From Dechloromonas denitrificans (GTDB lineage Bacteria > Pseudomonadota > Gammaproteobacteria > Burkholderiales > Rhodocyclaceae), in the NCBI RefSeq assembly GCF_001551835.1, contig NZ_LODL01000005.1, forward strand, positions 1-64,000: DNA of 64,000 nt, written 5' to 3'. The notes beneath the pieces are model-generated. The model ran no database searches. It was not told the origin of the DNA and saw only the letters and a list, made by a program, of their open reading frames with translations. Below are positions 49,329-59,583 of the stretch, in pieces (position 1 is the stretch's first letter; each line of letters opens with the position of its first letter). A program made the position numbers and the translations under genes.

Positions 49329-52019
49329 CTAGCCGGTCAGCGGCTTGACGACGCGTTTGACGGCGGTGTCGTCCGGATGCGGGTGAATGGTAAAGCCGAG
49401 GCTGGTCATCAGGCGGAACATCTTGGTATTGGTCGACAACACATCGCCGACCACGGCGCGGTAGCCCTTGGAGCGGGCACAGTCGATCAGCGCCGTCATC
49501 AGCTTGCGGCCGACACCGCACTTCTGCCAGCCGTCGCCGACGGCCAGCGCGAACTCGACCGATTCGCCATCCGGATTGACCACGTAGCGCGAAACACCGA
49601 TCTGCGACTCCTTGCCTTCCTCGTCGTTGATCGTTGCCACCAGGGCCATTTCGCGGTCGTAGTCGATCTGCGTGAAACGGACCAGCATGGTCTGGGTCAG
49701 CTCGCGCAGCGTGTCCATGAAGCGGTAGTAGCGCGACTCGTCGGACATATTCTTGACGAACTCCTGCTCCAGTTCCGCATCTTCCGGGCGGATCGGGCGG
49801 ATGGTGACGACCTTGCCGTCATTCATCTGCCATTCCTGGACCAGATGCACCGGGTAGGGGTAGATCGCCATGTGGGCATAACGATCGCCGCTGGCGCCGG
49901 TCGCATGGTCGATGACGATGCGGGCATCGGCGGCGATGGCGCCTTCTTCATCGACGATCAGCGGGTTGAGGTCGAGTTCGACGATCCACGGCAGTTCGCA
50001 GACCATTTCGGAGATGCAGAGCAGCACTTCCTTGATCGCTTCGCGGTCGACCGGCGGCATGTTGTGGAACTGGTCGAGAATCTTCGAGGCGCGCGTCGAA
50101 TCGATCAGATCCTTGGCCAGGAACTTGTTGAGCGGCGGCAGGGCGACCGAGCGGTCGCTGAAGATCTCGACGTCGAAACCGCCGGCGCCGAAGGTGATGA
50201 CCGGCCCGAAAATCGGGTCGCGGAAGACGCCGATCATCAGCTCCCGACCATTCGGGCGCGACAGGAACGGTTCGATCGAGACCCCGTTGATCTTGGCGGT
50301 TGGGTGACGCTTCTGGACGGTATCAATGATGTCGTGGTAGGCGTTGCGGACAGCTGGTGCATTCTGGATGTTCAGGCGAACGCCGCCGGCATCCGACTTG
50401 TGCGGCAGGTCCGGCGAATCGACCTTCATGGCGATCGGGAAGCCGATCTGCTCGGCCAGCAGCAGCGCTTCGGTCGCGGTGCGGGCAACCATGGTCTGCG
50501 CCACCGGCACCTTGAAGGCACGCAGGATGGCTTTCGATTCCATTTCCGACAGCACCTTGCGCCGTTCGGCGAGCAGCGCCTCGATCAGCATCTTGGCGCC
50601 TTCGGTTTCCGGGCGTTGCTGGCGGGTCGGTTCCGGCGTCTGCAGCAGCAGCTTCTGGTTGCTGTAGTACTTGGAGATGTGATGGAACAGCTCGATCGCC
50701 GTTTCCGGCATACGGAAGGCCGGAATGCCGGCATCTTCGAGCAGCTTGCGGGCGCCGGCCACCTGTTCTTCGCCCATCCAGCAGCAGATCAGCGAACGGT
50801 TCAGCTTGTCGGCGACTTCGATGATCGCCTTGGCGACTTCCATCGGTTCGGTCATTGCCTGCGGCGACAGCATGACCAGCGTGCTGTCGACATTTGCGTC
50901 ATGGGTCACGGCGAGGATGGTGTCGCGGTAGCGCTCCGGTGTCGCATCGCCGCCAATGTCGATTGGATTGCCGTGCGACCAGCCGATCGGCAGGAACTTG
51001 TTGAGCGCGGCCATCGTCTCGTTCGAGAGCTGGGCCAGCGGAATGCCGAGGTCGCCAGCGCGGTCGGCGGCCATGGCACCGGGGCCACCGCCGTTGGTGA
51101 TGATGGCGAGACGGCTGCCCTGCGGGCGGAATTTGGAAGCGAGCGCCTTGGCGGCATAGAACAACTGGCCGACGTTACGGACGCGGACGACGCCGGCCCG
51201 GCGGACGGCTGCATCGAACACGGTATCGGAGACGGCGGCCATGCCGGAGTGGGCTGCGGCGGCAACCGAGCCGGCTTCGTGGCGACCGGCCTTGAGCAGG
51301 ATGATCGGCTTGATACGGGCGGCCGACCGCAGGGCGCTCATGAAGCGGCGGGCATTGCGGATGCCTTCGACGTACATCAGGATGTAGTGCGTGCGGCTGT
51401 CGTAAATCAGGTAGTCAAGAATTTCGCCGAAATCGATGTCGGCCGTCATGCCCAGCGAAATGACCGAGGAAAAGCCGACCTGATTGGCCTTGGCCCAGTC
51501 GAGCACCGCCGAGCACATGGCGCCAGACTGCGAGACCAGGGCCAGGTTGCCCGGGTTGGCGGTGATCTTGGTGAAGGTGGCGTTCAGCCCGAGTTCGGGG
51601 CGGATGATGCCGAGGCAGTTGGGGCGGAGGATGCGCACGTTGTAGGAACGGGCGATCTCGATCACCTTGCGTTCGAGCGCGGCGCCGATGTGGCCGGCCT
51701 CGGAAAAGCCGGCGGCAATGATGATGGCGTTGCGGACGCCGCTGCGGCCGCATTGTTCGATGATATGGGGGACGGTTTGCGGCCGGGTGGCGATGATCGC
51801 CGTCTCGACCCGGGCGCCGATTTCCTCGATCGACTTGTAGGCCGGCTGGCCCTGGATCGTCTCATGCTTGGGGTTGATGGCGTACAGCTTGCCCTTGTAG
51901 CCCTGATTCAGAATGTTCTTGAAAATGACGTTGCCGACCGAGTTTTCACGGTCGGAGGCGCCAATCACAGCCACCGATTTGGGTTCGAATAATGAAGTCA
52001 GATAGTGCTGTTCAAGCAT
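49329..52019 (-). CDS. Acyl-CoA synthetase (NDP-forming)-like / GNAT fusion (Pat/PatZ-type)
   Basis: 896 residues. CoA-binding and succinyl-CoA-synthetase-like ligase domains (about 1-460), an ATP-grasp domain (about 480-700) and a C-terminal GNAT acetyltransferase (about 735-890, with VGDGWQKCGVGRKLM acetyl-CoA loop). Proteins with this layout include PatZ/Pat lysine acetyltransferases that modify acetyl-CoA synthetase. A histidine is retained in the segment AAAHSGMAAVSD where NDP-forming ligases carry their phospho-His. Whether it is a ligase, an acetyltransferase, or both is open. Confidence 0.88.
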   Translation of the reverse strand: MLEQHYLTSLFEPKSVAVIGASDRENSVGNVIFKNILNQGYKGKLYAINPKHETIQGQPAYKSIEEIGARVETAIIATRPQTVPHIIEQCGRSGVRNAIIIAAGFSEAGHIGAALERKVIEIARSYNVRILRPNCLGIIRPELGLNATFTKITANPGNLALVSQSGAMCSAVLDWAKANQVGFSSVISLGMTADIDFGEILDYLIYDSRTHYILMYVEGIRNARRFMSALRSAARIKPIILLKAGRHEAGSVAAAAHSGMAAVSDTVFDAAVRRAGVVRVRNVGQLFYAAKALASKFRPQGSRLAIITNGGGPGAMAADRAGDLGIPLAQLSNETMAALNKFLPIGWSHGNPIDIGGDATPERYRDTILAVTHDANVDSTLVMLSPQAMTEPMEVAKAIIEVADKLNRSLICCWMGEEQVAGARKLLEDAGIPAFRMPETAIELFHHISKYYSNQKLLLQTPEPTRQQRPETEGAKMLIEALLAERRKVLSEMESKAILRAFKVPVAQTMVARTATEALLLAEQIGFPIAMKVDSPDLPHKSDAGGVRLNIQNAPAVRNAYHDIIDTVQKRHPTAKINGVSIEPFLSRPNGRELMIGVFRDPIFGPVITFGAGGFDVEIFSDRSVALPPLNKFLAKDLIDSTRASKILDQFHNMPPVDREAIKEVLLCISEMVCELPWIVELDLNPLIVDEEGAIAADARIVIDHATGASGDRYAHMAIYPYPVHLVQEWQMNDGKVVTIRPIRPEDAELEQEFVKNMSDESRYYRFMDTLRELTQTMLVRFTQIDYDREMALVATINDEEGKESQIGVSRYVVNPDGESVEFALAVGDGWQKCGVGRKLMTALIDCARSKGYRAVVGDVLSTNTKMFRLMTSLGFTIHPHPDDTAVKRVVKPLTG

Positions 52020-52107
52020 GGCAGGCCCCTTGTTAGGCTGTTATTGTGCATCGCACGATTCTGGCACAAAGACATGGTGAATGCCATTGCAGAGGTGGGG
52101 TTATTGA

Positions 52108-52512
52108 CTATTCGCTCAGTGCGCAATCGAGCGTCATGGAGTGAGAAAGGGCGCGGTGTACCGGGCAGCGGTTGGCAATTTCGAGAAGGCGGCGGCGGTG
52201 TTCCGGCAGGAGCTCGCCCTCGAGCGTGATTTCCCGCGTAATGCGGTCGCGAGCGACGCCATCGATATCGATCTTGTCGTGCCTGAGGGCAACGCTGATC
52301 CGGGTCAGCGGCAGGCCTTTCCGCTCGGCGTACATGCGCAGCGTCATCGAGGTGCAGGCGCCGAGACCGCTCATCAGGAAATCGAAAGGGGCCGGGCCGG
52401 CATCGGCGCCGCCGATGCTCGCCGGCTCGTCGGCAATCAGCCGATGCTGGCCGGCAAGTACTTCCTGCTGGTATCTTCCTTGTCCATTTTCCGCAACGAC
52501 GACTTCCGACAT
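52108..52512 (-). CDS. OsmC-family protein
   Basis: 134 residues. The OsmC/YhfA fold appears as FDFLMSGLGACTSMTLRMYAERKG with the first redox cysteine near 53, and a second in ANRCPVHRALS near 116. This pair is the thiol peroxidase pair of Ohr/OsmC. The ATG at 52512 has GGGAG seven bases upstream. Its start codon shares CATG with that of the divergent methyltransferase. Confidence 0.88.
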   Translation of the reverse strand: MSEVVVAENGQGRYQQEVLAGQHRLIADEPASIGGADAGPAPFDFLMSGLGACTSMTLRMYAERKGLPLTRISVALRHDKIDIDGVARDRITREITLEGELLPEHRRRLLEIANRCPVHRALSHSMTLDCALSE

Positions 52513-53050
52513 GACCGACTCCCTGAACGAAATGGCCCGGATCATACCTCCATCGCCCTGGGTGGCCGGCCATCTCGGCTACTTTGCGCCAGGCGCCAGG
52601 GTGCTAGATCTGGCTTGCGGCAGCGGGCGTCACAGCCGCCTGCTGGCCAGCCTCGGGCACCCGGTGCTGGCGGTCGACCGCGATGCCGAGGCGCTGGCCG
52701 GCCTGTACGGGCTGCCCGGCATCGAAACATTGCAGGCCGATCTGGAAGGCGACGAATGGCCATTGGTTGGGCGCCAGTTTGCCGGCATCGTCGTCACCAA
52801 CTACCTGTGGCGGCCGCGATTTGCCGATCTGTTGGCCTTGCTGGCGCCGGGCGGTGTGCTGATCTACGAAACCTTCATGGTCGGTAACGAAGCCTACGGC
52901 AAGCCGTCCAGCGCGAAGTTCCTGCTCCAGCCCGGCGAGTTGCGCGAACGCGTGGTGGCGGCCGGTTGGCGTGAAATCGCCTTCGATGAAGGCTATACCG
53001 CAACGCCGAAGCCGGCCATGCGTCAGGCGGTGTGCGCGCAGCGTCCCTGA
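52511..53050 (+). CDS. Class I SAM-dependent methyltransferase
   Basis: 179 residues. SAM motif I VLDLACGSGRHSRLLASLG (about 31-49), acidic motif II DRDAEAL, and LAPGGVLIYETFMVGNE with an AYGKPSSAKFLLQPGEL segment as in the TehB/rRNA-type small methyltransferases. The start at 52511 overlaps the OsmC start; no ribosome site precedes it, and an ATG at 52532 is an alternative. Substrate unknown. It overlaps mnmH by 28 bases at the 3' end. Confidence 0.8.
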   Translation: MTDSLNEMARIIPPSPWVAGHLGYFAPGARVLDLACGSGRHSRLLASLGHPVLAVDRDAEALAGLYGLPGIETLQADLEGDEWPLVGRQFAGIVVTNYLWRPRFADLLALLAPGGVLIYETFMVGNEAYGKPSSAKFLLQPGELRERVVAAGWREIAFDEGYTATPKPAMRQAVCAQRP

Positions 53051-54084
53051 GTGATGGCCGCGGCCAGCCGTTCGATGCCGGCGGCTGAAAGATCATCCGT
53101 CGTGAAGCAGGCAGGGTCCTGCATGCCGGTGTAATTCCGGTCCTGCGAGCGTCGGTAGTGCGGGTCGTAGTGCAGGTCGAGCAGTTCGCGCACCAGTTCG
53201 GACCAGTGGCCGCTTTCGATCAGGCTCAGCCAGCGACTCATCGTTTCCTTGCTCTGCAGGCCGCGCAGTGGCTCCAGCCGTTCGATCAGGAAAGTCGGGT
53301 CGTGCAGGAAATAATCGTAGTCATGGAGCAGGAAGGCGACGCGGGCTTCGGTGCTGGCCTCGATGTTCAGGCAATTGCCGAGTCGGATGCGTTCGAGCAG
53401 GGCGTCGGGCAGGTGCAGGCGGCCAATTTTTCGGCTCTCGGCTTCGACGTAGACCGGGCGGGTCGGGTCGAAGGCGGCAATTGCCTGCAGAAGGCTGGTT
53501 TCAAAGCTCTTTTGGGCTGGTTGCGGCTGGCCGGGCAGGACGCCGAGCACCGAGCCTTTGTGGCAGGCCAGGGTTTCGAGATCGAGGACCTGCCCACCCA
53601 ACTGGCCGATGGCTTGCAGGATACGGGTTTTGGCACTGCCGGTCGGGCCGCAGACAACCTGGAAATCGAGGTTTTGCGGCAGGCGGGCCAATTCGGCGAT
53701 GACGTGGCCGCGCCAGGCCTTGTAGCCGCCATCCAGTTGCCCGGCGGGCCAGCCGATGGCGCGAAAAATCGTCGTCATCGAGCCGCTGCGATCGCCACCG
53801 CGCCAGCAGTAGATCAGCGGTTTCCAGGTTTTTGGCCGGTCGAGAAAACGCTCGCGCAAGTGGCGGGCGATGTTCTCGGAGACCAGCGCGGCGCCGATCT
53901 TCTTGGCTTCGAACGGGGATACCTGCTTGTACAGCGTGCCGACTTCGGCCCGCTGGGCATCGTCGAGCACCGGGCAGTTGATGGCGCCGGGGATGTGGTC
54001 CTCGGCAAATTCGGCGGGGGAACGGACGTCGATGATTTCATCGTAGGCCGCAAGGTCGGCGACGGTGGGGCGGTTCTGTTTCAT
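53023..54084 (-). CDS. mnmH: tRNA 2-selenouridine/geranyl-2-thiouridine synthase
   Basis: 353 residues. N-terminal rhodanese domain with the catalytic Cys in LIYCWRGGDRSGSM (about 90-103) and a C-terminal P-loop (GPTGSAKTRIL, about 146-156). It replaces sulfur by selenium at the wobble U of some tRNAs using selenophosphate. This implies a selD gene elsewhere. Confidence 0.94.
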   Translation of the reverse strand: MKQNRPTVADLAAYDEIIDVRSPAEFAEDHIPGAINCPVLDDAQRAEVGTLYKQVSPFEAKKIGAALVSENIARHLRERFLDRPKTWKPLIYCWRGGDRSGSMTTIFRAIGWPAGQLDGGYKAWRGHVIAELARLPQNLDFQVVCGPTGSAKTRILQAIGQLGGQVLDLETLACHKGSVLGVLPGQPQPAQKSFETSLLQAIAAFDPTRPVYVEAESRKIGRLHLPDALLERIRLGNCLNIEASTEARVAFLLHDYDYFLHDPTFLIERLEPLRGLQSKETMSRWLSLIESGHWSELVRELLDLHYDPHYRRSQDRNYTGMQDPACFTTDDLSAAGIERLAAAITQGRCAHTA

Positions 54085-54088
54085 CCGG

Positions 54089-54689
54089 CTATTTTAGCAA
54101 GGGCAACAGGCTGGCCCAGACATGATCGAGAATCAAGGGCTGTGCTGCGGCAGTCGGATGCAGATTGTCGGCCTGAAAGTAGGCGGCCTGGGCGGCGACC
54201 GGTTCGAGCAGGAAAGGCAGCAGGGTGCTTTTCCCGCTCGCCGCCAGTTCGGCATAGCTGCGCTGGAATTCGGTGGCGTAGGGGCCGTAATTGGGCGGCA
54301 GGCGCATGCCGGCCAGCATGACCCGCGCGCCGGCCGTCCGGGCGGCGTCGTTCATCGCCTTCAGGTTGTCTCGCATCTGGGCCAGCGACAGGCCGCGCAG
54401 GCCGTCATTGGCGCCGAGGGCGATGATGACGATGGCCGGTTGATGCTGTTTCAGGGCCGGTAGCAGGCGGCTGCGGCCGCCGGCCGTGGTTTCGCCGGAG
54501 ATCGACAGGTTGGCGACGCTATAATCGAAACGCTTTTCGGCCAGGCGTTTGCCGAGCAGCGCCGGCCAGGCCTGTTCGGGACGAATGCCATAGCCGGCGG
54601 ACAGCGAGTCGCCGATGACCAGGATGGTTTTGCCGGCGAAGGCCGCCGGGGCTGAGCAAAGCAGGGCAAACAGCAAGAGGAAAAGCCGC

Positions 54690-54691
<2 letters not shown>
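54089..54691 (-). CDS. tesA: Periplasmic arylesterase/lysophospholipase TesA
   Basis: 200 residues with a signal peptide cut near 19 (AAFA/GK). SGNH hydrolase blocks: GDSLSAGYG (nucleophile Ser), GANDGLRG, and DNLHPTAAAQ (catalytic Asp-His). The divergent neighbour is YbbA-type ATPase, the same pair as in E. coli. The start codon shares CATG with that gene. Confidence 0.93.
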
Positions 54692-55364
<673 letters not shown>

Positions 55365-55367
55365 GGC

Positions 55368-56570
55368 CTATTTTTTCGGCTTCTTCTGGATCAGCAGGCT
55401 GCGCCGTTCGTCATCGGCATAGGCATAGGCGATGCGTCCGTTCTTGACTTCGCCCATCACCACCATGTTTTCGGAAAGCGCCTCGTGGTCGCCGGCGCTG
55501 AACGGGTGGTCGTAGGTCGTGATCACCCCATAAACCGGCTTGTTGAGGTTTTCCAGTGCCTGCCGGATTTTGGCGCCATCGGTGCCGCCGGCCTGGATCA
55601 TCGCGCCGATCAGCAGATACACCGAGTCGTAGCCCTGGGCGGCGGACACCGCCGACGGGATGCGCTTGGTCTGGTTGGCCTGGTGGTAGGCGACGATGAA
55701 ACCAGTGCGCCGCGAATTGTTGGCCTCTTCGATAAAGGTTTGCGGCATGCGGGCGCCTTCGGCGTTCTTGCCGGCCGCCTCGATGAAGTTGGGCAGCGAC
55801 AGCGGCCAGCTGCCGATCATCGGCACGTTCCAGCCCAGCTTGGCGCGTCCGTTGGCGATGCTGGCCAGTTCGGGGCCGATGGCGTAGGTCAGGATGGCTT
55901 CGGCGCCGGCCTCCTTGGCCCGCTTCAGCGCGGCCGACAGGTCGGTGGTGCCGAGCTTGAAGCTCTCGATGGCAACCGGCTTCAGGTTGCGCTGGGCCAG
56001 TTGTTCGAGCAACTGCTCGCGCCCCTGTTCGCCATAGGCCGTGGTGTCGTGGAAGATCGCCAGCTTGCTGAAATGGCGGCGCTCGGTTGCATCACGAACA
56101 ATCATTGCCGACTGGATGGCGTCGCTGGCCGAGTTGCGGAACAGGTAGCTCTCGGGAAATTCCGGGGCCTTGAACTGGCCGACGATGCGGGCGCCGGTGG
56201 CGACGTTGTTGATGACCGGGATGCGGGCATCCTGGTAAAGGCGCTGGGCGGCCATGGCGACACCGGTATTGATGAAGCCGAGGCCGGCCACTACTTTTTC
56301 CTTTTCGATGACTTCCTGCACGACTTTCTTGCCGGTCTCCGGATCAGCCTTGTCGTCGCGTTCGACCAGTTCGATGCGGCGCCCGAAAATGCCGCCGCCG
56401 AGGTTGATCTCCTCGGCCGCGATGCGGACGCCGGCCAGCATCGACAGGCCCATCGGCGCCGACGAGCCGGTGAACGGCCCGGTCACGGCGATGCGGATCG
56501 GTTCGGCGCTTGCCGCGCCGAGGGTGAGGGCGCCCAGCAAGCCGAGCGCCAGATGGCGAATGATGAACAT
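55368..56570 (-). CDS. Branched-chain amino acid-type ABC substrate-binding protein
   Basis: 400 residues with a signal peptide (ALTLGAASA/EP). The Leu/Ile/Val-binding fold appears as IAVTGPFTGSSAPMGLSMLAGVRIAAEEINLGGGIFGRRIELVERDDKADPETG near 28-80. No permease or ATPase genes adjoin. Substrate may be a branched amino acid, amide or aromatic acid. Confidence 0.9.
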   Translation of the reverse strand: MFIIRHLALGLLGALTLGAASAEPIRIAVTGPFTGSSAPMGLSMLAGVRIAAEEINLGGGIFGRRIELVERDDKADPETGKKVVQEVIEKEKVVAGLGFINTGVAMAAQRLYQDARIPVINNVATGARIVGQFKAPEFPESYLFRNSASDAIQSAMIVRDATERRHFSKLAIFHDTTAYGEQGREQLLEQLAQRNLKPVAIESFKLGTTDLSAALKRAKEAGAEAILTYAIGPELASIANGRAKLGWNVPMIGSWPLSLPNFIEAAGKNAEGARMPQTFIEEANNSRRTGFIVAYHQANQTKRIPSAVSAAQGYDSVYLLIGAMIQAGGTDGAKIRQALENLNKPVYGVITTYDHPFSAGDHEALSENMVVMGEVKNGRIAYAYADDERRSLLIQKKPKK

Positions 56571-56635
56571 GTTGTCTCCGGAAATTTTTATGCTGCAACA
56601 CTAAACCGCGTCGGGGGTGGGCGCTATAGGGGGTT

Positions 56636-57889
56636 TCACCAAGCCGGTGCGAGCTCCCGGTCAATGATTCGGCGGGCGGCGCGCAGCCCGCTGCGGACGG
56701 CGCCTTCCAGCGTTGCCGGATAGTCGGCCCAAGTGTAGTCGCCGGCCAGGAAAACTCTGGAGTGCGCCGTGCTGCAGCCCGGGCGCAGTAGGCCGGGGCG
56801 GGCCGACAGGGTGGCGCGTTTTTCGCGGATGACTTTCTGCCAGCTCGCCTTTTCGCCCAGGCCGAGTTCGCGCTCCAGGGCTTCAGCCAGCGCCCTGTCG
56901 TCGAGCGATTCCCAGGCACCATGGCCGCTCAGGACGCAGGCGAGGAGGCCATTGCCGCGGTCGACCACCCATTGACCGTGTTTTCGGGCCAGGTTGATGA
57001 GCGGGAAAGGCAGCCCGGTTTTTGCCCCGAATTGCAGGTAGACCGTAGCAATCGGCTCGTAGTCGTAGCGGGCGGTTAGCGCTGGCCAGAGCTTGGTCGC
57101 ATGCTGGGCGGCGGTGGCAATAATGGTGCCATCAAAGCGGCAGCCGTCGATGTCGACGCCGTGCTCGCCTGCGGCTAGTTCCTCGATCCGCGTCCCCGTC
57201 CGGATTTCGGCGCCATGGGCGAGCAGCCAGTCGCGCGCCGGCTCCGCCAGCAACTGGCCGAAATCGACGCGCGGCAGCAGCAGGTCGGTATCGGCCCGGC
57301 GTGCACTGCCCAGGCTGTCGCGCAGCACATTGGCGAACAGTTGCGCCGAGGCCTGTTCGGCCGGCGTGTTTAACGCGGCGAGGCAGAGCGGTTCCCACAG
57401 ATGCCGGCGCAGGCGGCCGGTTTGTCCGGCGGCATCGAGCCAGGCGGCGACCGTCGTGTCGTTGTCTAGCTGGAATTTTTTGGCCTTGATGCCTTCCATC
57501 CACCACGCCGTGGCGAGTTTCTCGCGCAGGCCGACGCCCTTGGTCGTCAGCAGCCCCCAGGCGACATTGAGTGGCGCCGGCCAGCGGGGCAGGGCGAGAT
57601 GGAAGCCATCCGGCTCGATGACCTGCAGCGACCGGCGTTCGAACAGCCGTTCGGGGTCGGCGCCCAGCCGGCGCATCAGGGCCAAGGTTTCGCGGTAGGC
57701 GCCGAGCAGGATGTGCTGGCCGTTATCCAGCTTGCGGCCGTCGATGCTGACCGTGCGAGCCCGCCCACCCAGCACGCGGCCAGCTTCGAACAGCGTGGTG
57801 TCGATGCCGGCCGCCGTCAGTTCGACGGCAGCGGCCAGGCCGGCCCAGCCGCCGCCGATGACGGCGACCGTGGTACGTTGCTCAGGCAA
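56636..57889 (-). CDS. hpnE: Hydroxysqualene dehydroxylase / squalene-associated FAD desaturase
   Basis: 417-residue flavoprotein. FAD-binding GGGWAGLAAAVEL near 11-23 and the GG motif FEAGRVLGGRARTVS near 34-48. The final step of the HpnCDE route is reduction of hydroxysqualene to squalene. It begins with TTG at 57889, overlapping the hpnD stop by eight bases; no in-frame ATG precedes the FAD motif. Confidence 0.92.
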   Translation of the reverse strand: MPEQRTTVAVIGGGWAGLAAAVELTAAGIDTTLFEAGRVLGGRARTVSIDGRKLDNGQHILLGAYRETLALMRRLGADPERLFERRSLQVIEPDGFHLALPRWPAPLNVAWGLLTTKGVGLREKLATAWWMEGIKAKKFQLDNDTTVAAWLDAAGQTGRLRRHLWEPLCLAALNTPAEQASAQLFANVLRDSLGSARRADTDLLLPRVDFGQLLAEPARDWLLAHGAEIRTGTRIEELAAGEHGVDIDGCRFDGTIIATAAQHATKLWPALTARYDYEPIATVYLQFGAKTGLPFPLINLARKHGQWVVDRGNGLLACVLSGHGAWESLDDRALAEALERELGLGEKASWQKVIREKRATLSARPGLLRPGCSTAHSRVFLAGDYTWADYPATLEGAVRSGLRAARRIIDRELAPAW

Positions 57890-58715
57890 ACGCCCAGGTC
57901 TTCCAGGCGATCCAGATCTTGCGCACCGGGGTCAGCGCGATGCGCTGGTGCAGCACCTGGTAGTTCTCGCGCTTGATCTCGTCGAGCAGGGTGCGGTAGA
58001 TCGCCGCCATGATCAGGCCGGGACGCTGACTCTTGCGGTCGACGGCTGGTAACTGGGCAAAAGCCTGCGCGTAGTATTGCTCGGCTCTTTCGGTCTGGAA
58101 CTTCATCAGCGCCGTGAAATTGTCCGAATACTTGCCATTCAGGATGTCGGCGGCCGGTACGTTGAACTGCTTCAGTTCGTCCATCGGGATGTAGATGCGG
58201 CCGCGCCGGGCATCCTCGCCGATGTCGCGGATGATGTTGGTGAGCTGGAAGGCCATGCCCAGGTCGTGCGCGTATTTCTGCGTCTGCCGGTCCTTAAAGC
58301 CGAAGATCTCGGCGGCGAGCAGGCCGACGACGCTGGCGACGCGGTAGCAATACAGTGAGAGCCCCTTGAAATCGAGGTAGCGCGACTGCTGCAGGTCCAT
58401 CTCCATGCCGTCGATGATTTCCAGCAGTTGTTCCTTGGGCAGGTTGAACTGGCCGCCGACCGCTTTCAGGGCCAGACCGACCGGATGCGTCGGCTCGCCA
58501 CTGGCGATGCGCTCGACCTCCTGGCGCCACCAGGTCAGCTTGGTTGAGGCGATCGAAATGTCGTTGCATTCATCGACCACGTCATCGACTTCGCGGCAGA
58601 AGGCATACAGCGCCATGATGGCGCGCCGGCGCTCGGTGGGCAGGAAGAGAAAGCTGTAATAGAAGGAGGAGCCGCTGGCGGCGCACTTCTCCTGGCAGTA
58701 TTGTTCTGGGCTCAT
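57882..58715 (-). CDS. hpnD: Presqualene diphosphate synthase
   Basis: 277-residue all-helical prenyl transferase. Aspartate-rich motifs FCREVDDVVDECND near 42-55 and LTNIIRDIGEDARRGRIYIP near 156-175. It joins two farnesyl diphosphates. Four bases separate it from hpnC. Confidence 0.93.
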   Translation of the reverse strand: MSPEQYCQEKCAASGSSFYYSFLFLPTERRRAIMALYAFCREVDDVVDECNDISIASTKLTWWRQEVERIASGEPTHPVGLALKAVGGQFNLPKEQLLEIIDGMEMDLQQSRYLDFKGLSLYCYRVASVVGLLAAEIFGFKDRQTQKYAHDLGMAFQLTNIIRDIGEDARRGRIYIPMDELKQFNVPAADILNGKYSDNFTALMKFQTERAEQYYAQAFAQLPAVDRKSQRPGLIMAAIYRTLLDEIKRENYQVLHQRIALTPVRKIWIAWKTWAFA

Positions 58716-58719
58716 GGGG

Positions 58720-59529
58720 CTACATTGTAAGGGAACGGCCGGCGAGAACCAGCCAGTCCCATTTGCCGAGTTTCGGCCGGCGGTGGAAGACGTCGCCGCG
58801 CACCTGGCGCAGCTTTTCGAGGATGCGCAGGCCGCCCTGGATGGTCAGGCGGATTTCCCAGCCGAGGCGGCCGGGCAGGGCATGGACGAGCGGCGCACCG
58901 CGCAGCATCAGCGCCTGGGCGCGGTCGATCTCGAAATCCATCAGCGCCGCCCAGTTGGCCGACCAGCGACTGGCGGCGATGTCGTCCTCGGTCAGCTTGA
59001 AGTGCGGGAAGTCGGTCTGCGGGATGTAAACCCGGTCTTTTTGCCAGTCGACCGCAACATCCTGCCAAAAATTGATCAACTGCAGGGCGCTGCAGATGCA
59101 GTCAGACTGTTCCAGATGTTCTGCCTCGGTCCGGCCGAACAGATGCAACACCAGCCGGCCGACCGGGTTGGCCGAACGGCGGCAATAATCGAGCAGTTCC
59201 GGGTAGTCGGCGTAGCGCTGCTTGACCACGTCCTGGGCAAAGGCATCGAGCAGGTCGCGGAACAACTGGATCGGCAAGCGGTACTGCTCAATGACTTCGG
59301 CCAGGGCGACGAACATTGCACTGTGCGGCGCCTGTCCGGCGGCGATCCGATCCAGTTCCGCCTGGTAGGCGGCCAGGCCGGCCAGACGCTCGGCCGGCTC
59401 GGCATCTCCCTCGTCGGCAATGTCATCGGCGCTGCGCGCAAAACGGTAGATAACCTCGATCGGCCGGCGCAATTTCGCAGGCAGCAACAGCGAGGCAACG
59501 GGAAAGTTTTCGTAGTGGTCGACCGGCAT
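58720..59529 (-). CDS. hpnC: Hydroxysqualene synthase
   Basis: 269 residues, homologous to HpnD. Motifs are ARSADDIADEGD near 31-42 and LINFWQDVAVDWQKDRVYIP near 150-170. It converts presqualene diphosphate to hydroxysqualene. It is the first gene of the hpnC-hpnD-hpnE operon and is divergent from tRNA-Leu. Confidence 0.93.
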   Translation of the reverse strand: MPVDHYENFPVASLLLPAKLRRPIEVIYRFARSADDIADEGDAEPAERLAGLAAYQAELDRIAAGQAPHSAMFVALAEVIEQYRLPIQLFRDLLDAFAQDVVKQRYADYPELLDYCRRSANPVGRLVLHLFGRTEAEHLEQSDCICSALQLINFWQDVAVDWQKDRVYIPQTDFPHFKLTEDDIAASRWSANWAALMDFEIDRAQALMLRGAPLVHALPGRLGWEIRLTIQGGLRILEKLRQVRGDVFHRRPKLGKWDWLVLAGRSLTM

Positions 59530-59583
59530 GGGGCCGGAAGTATAGAGGTGAAGGCCGGGACAGTGTTAGAATGCGCGCCGCCT

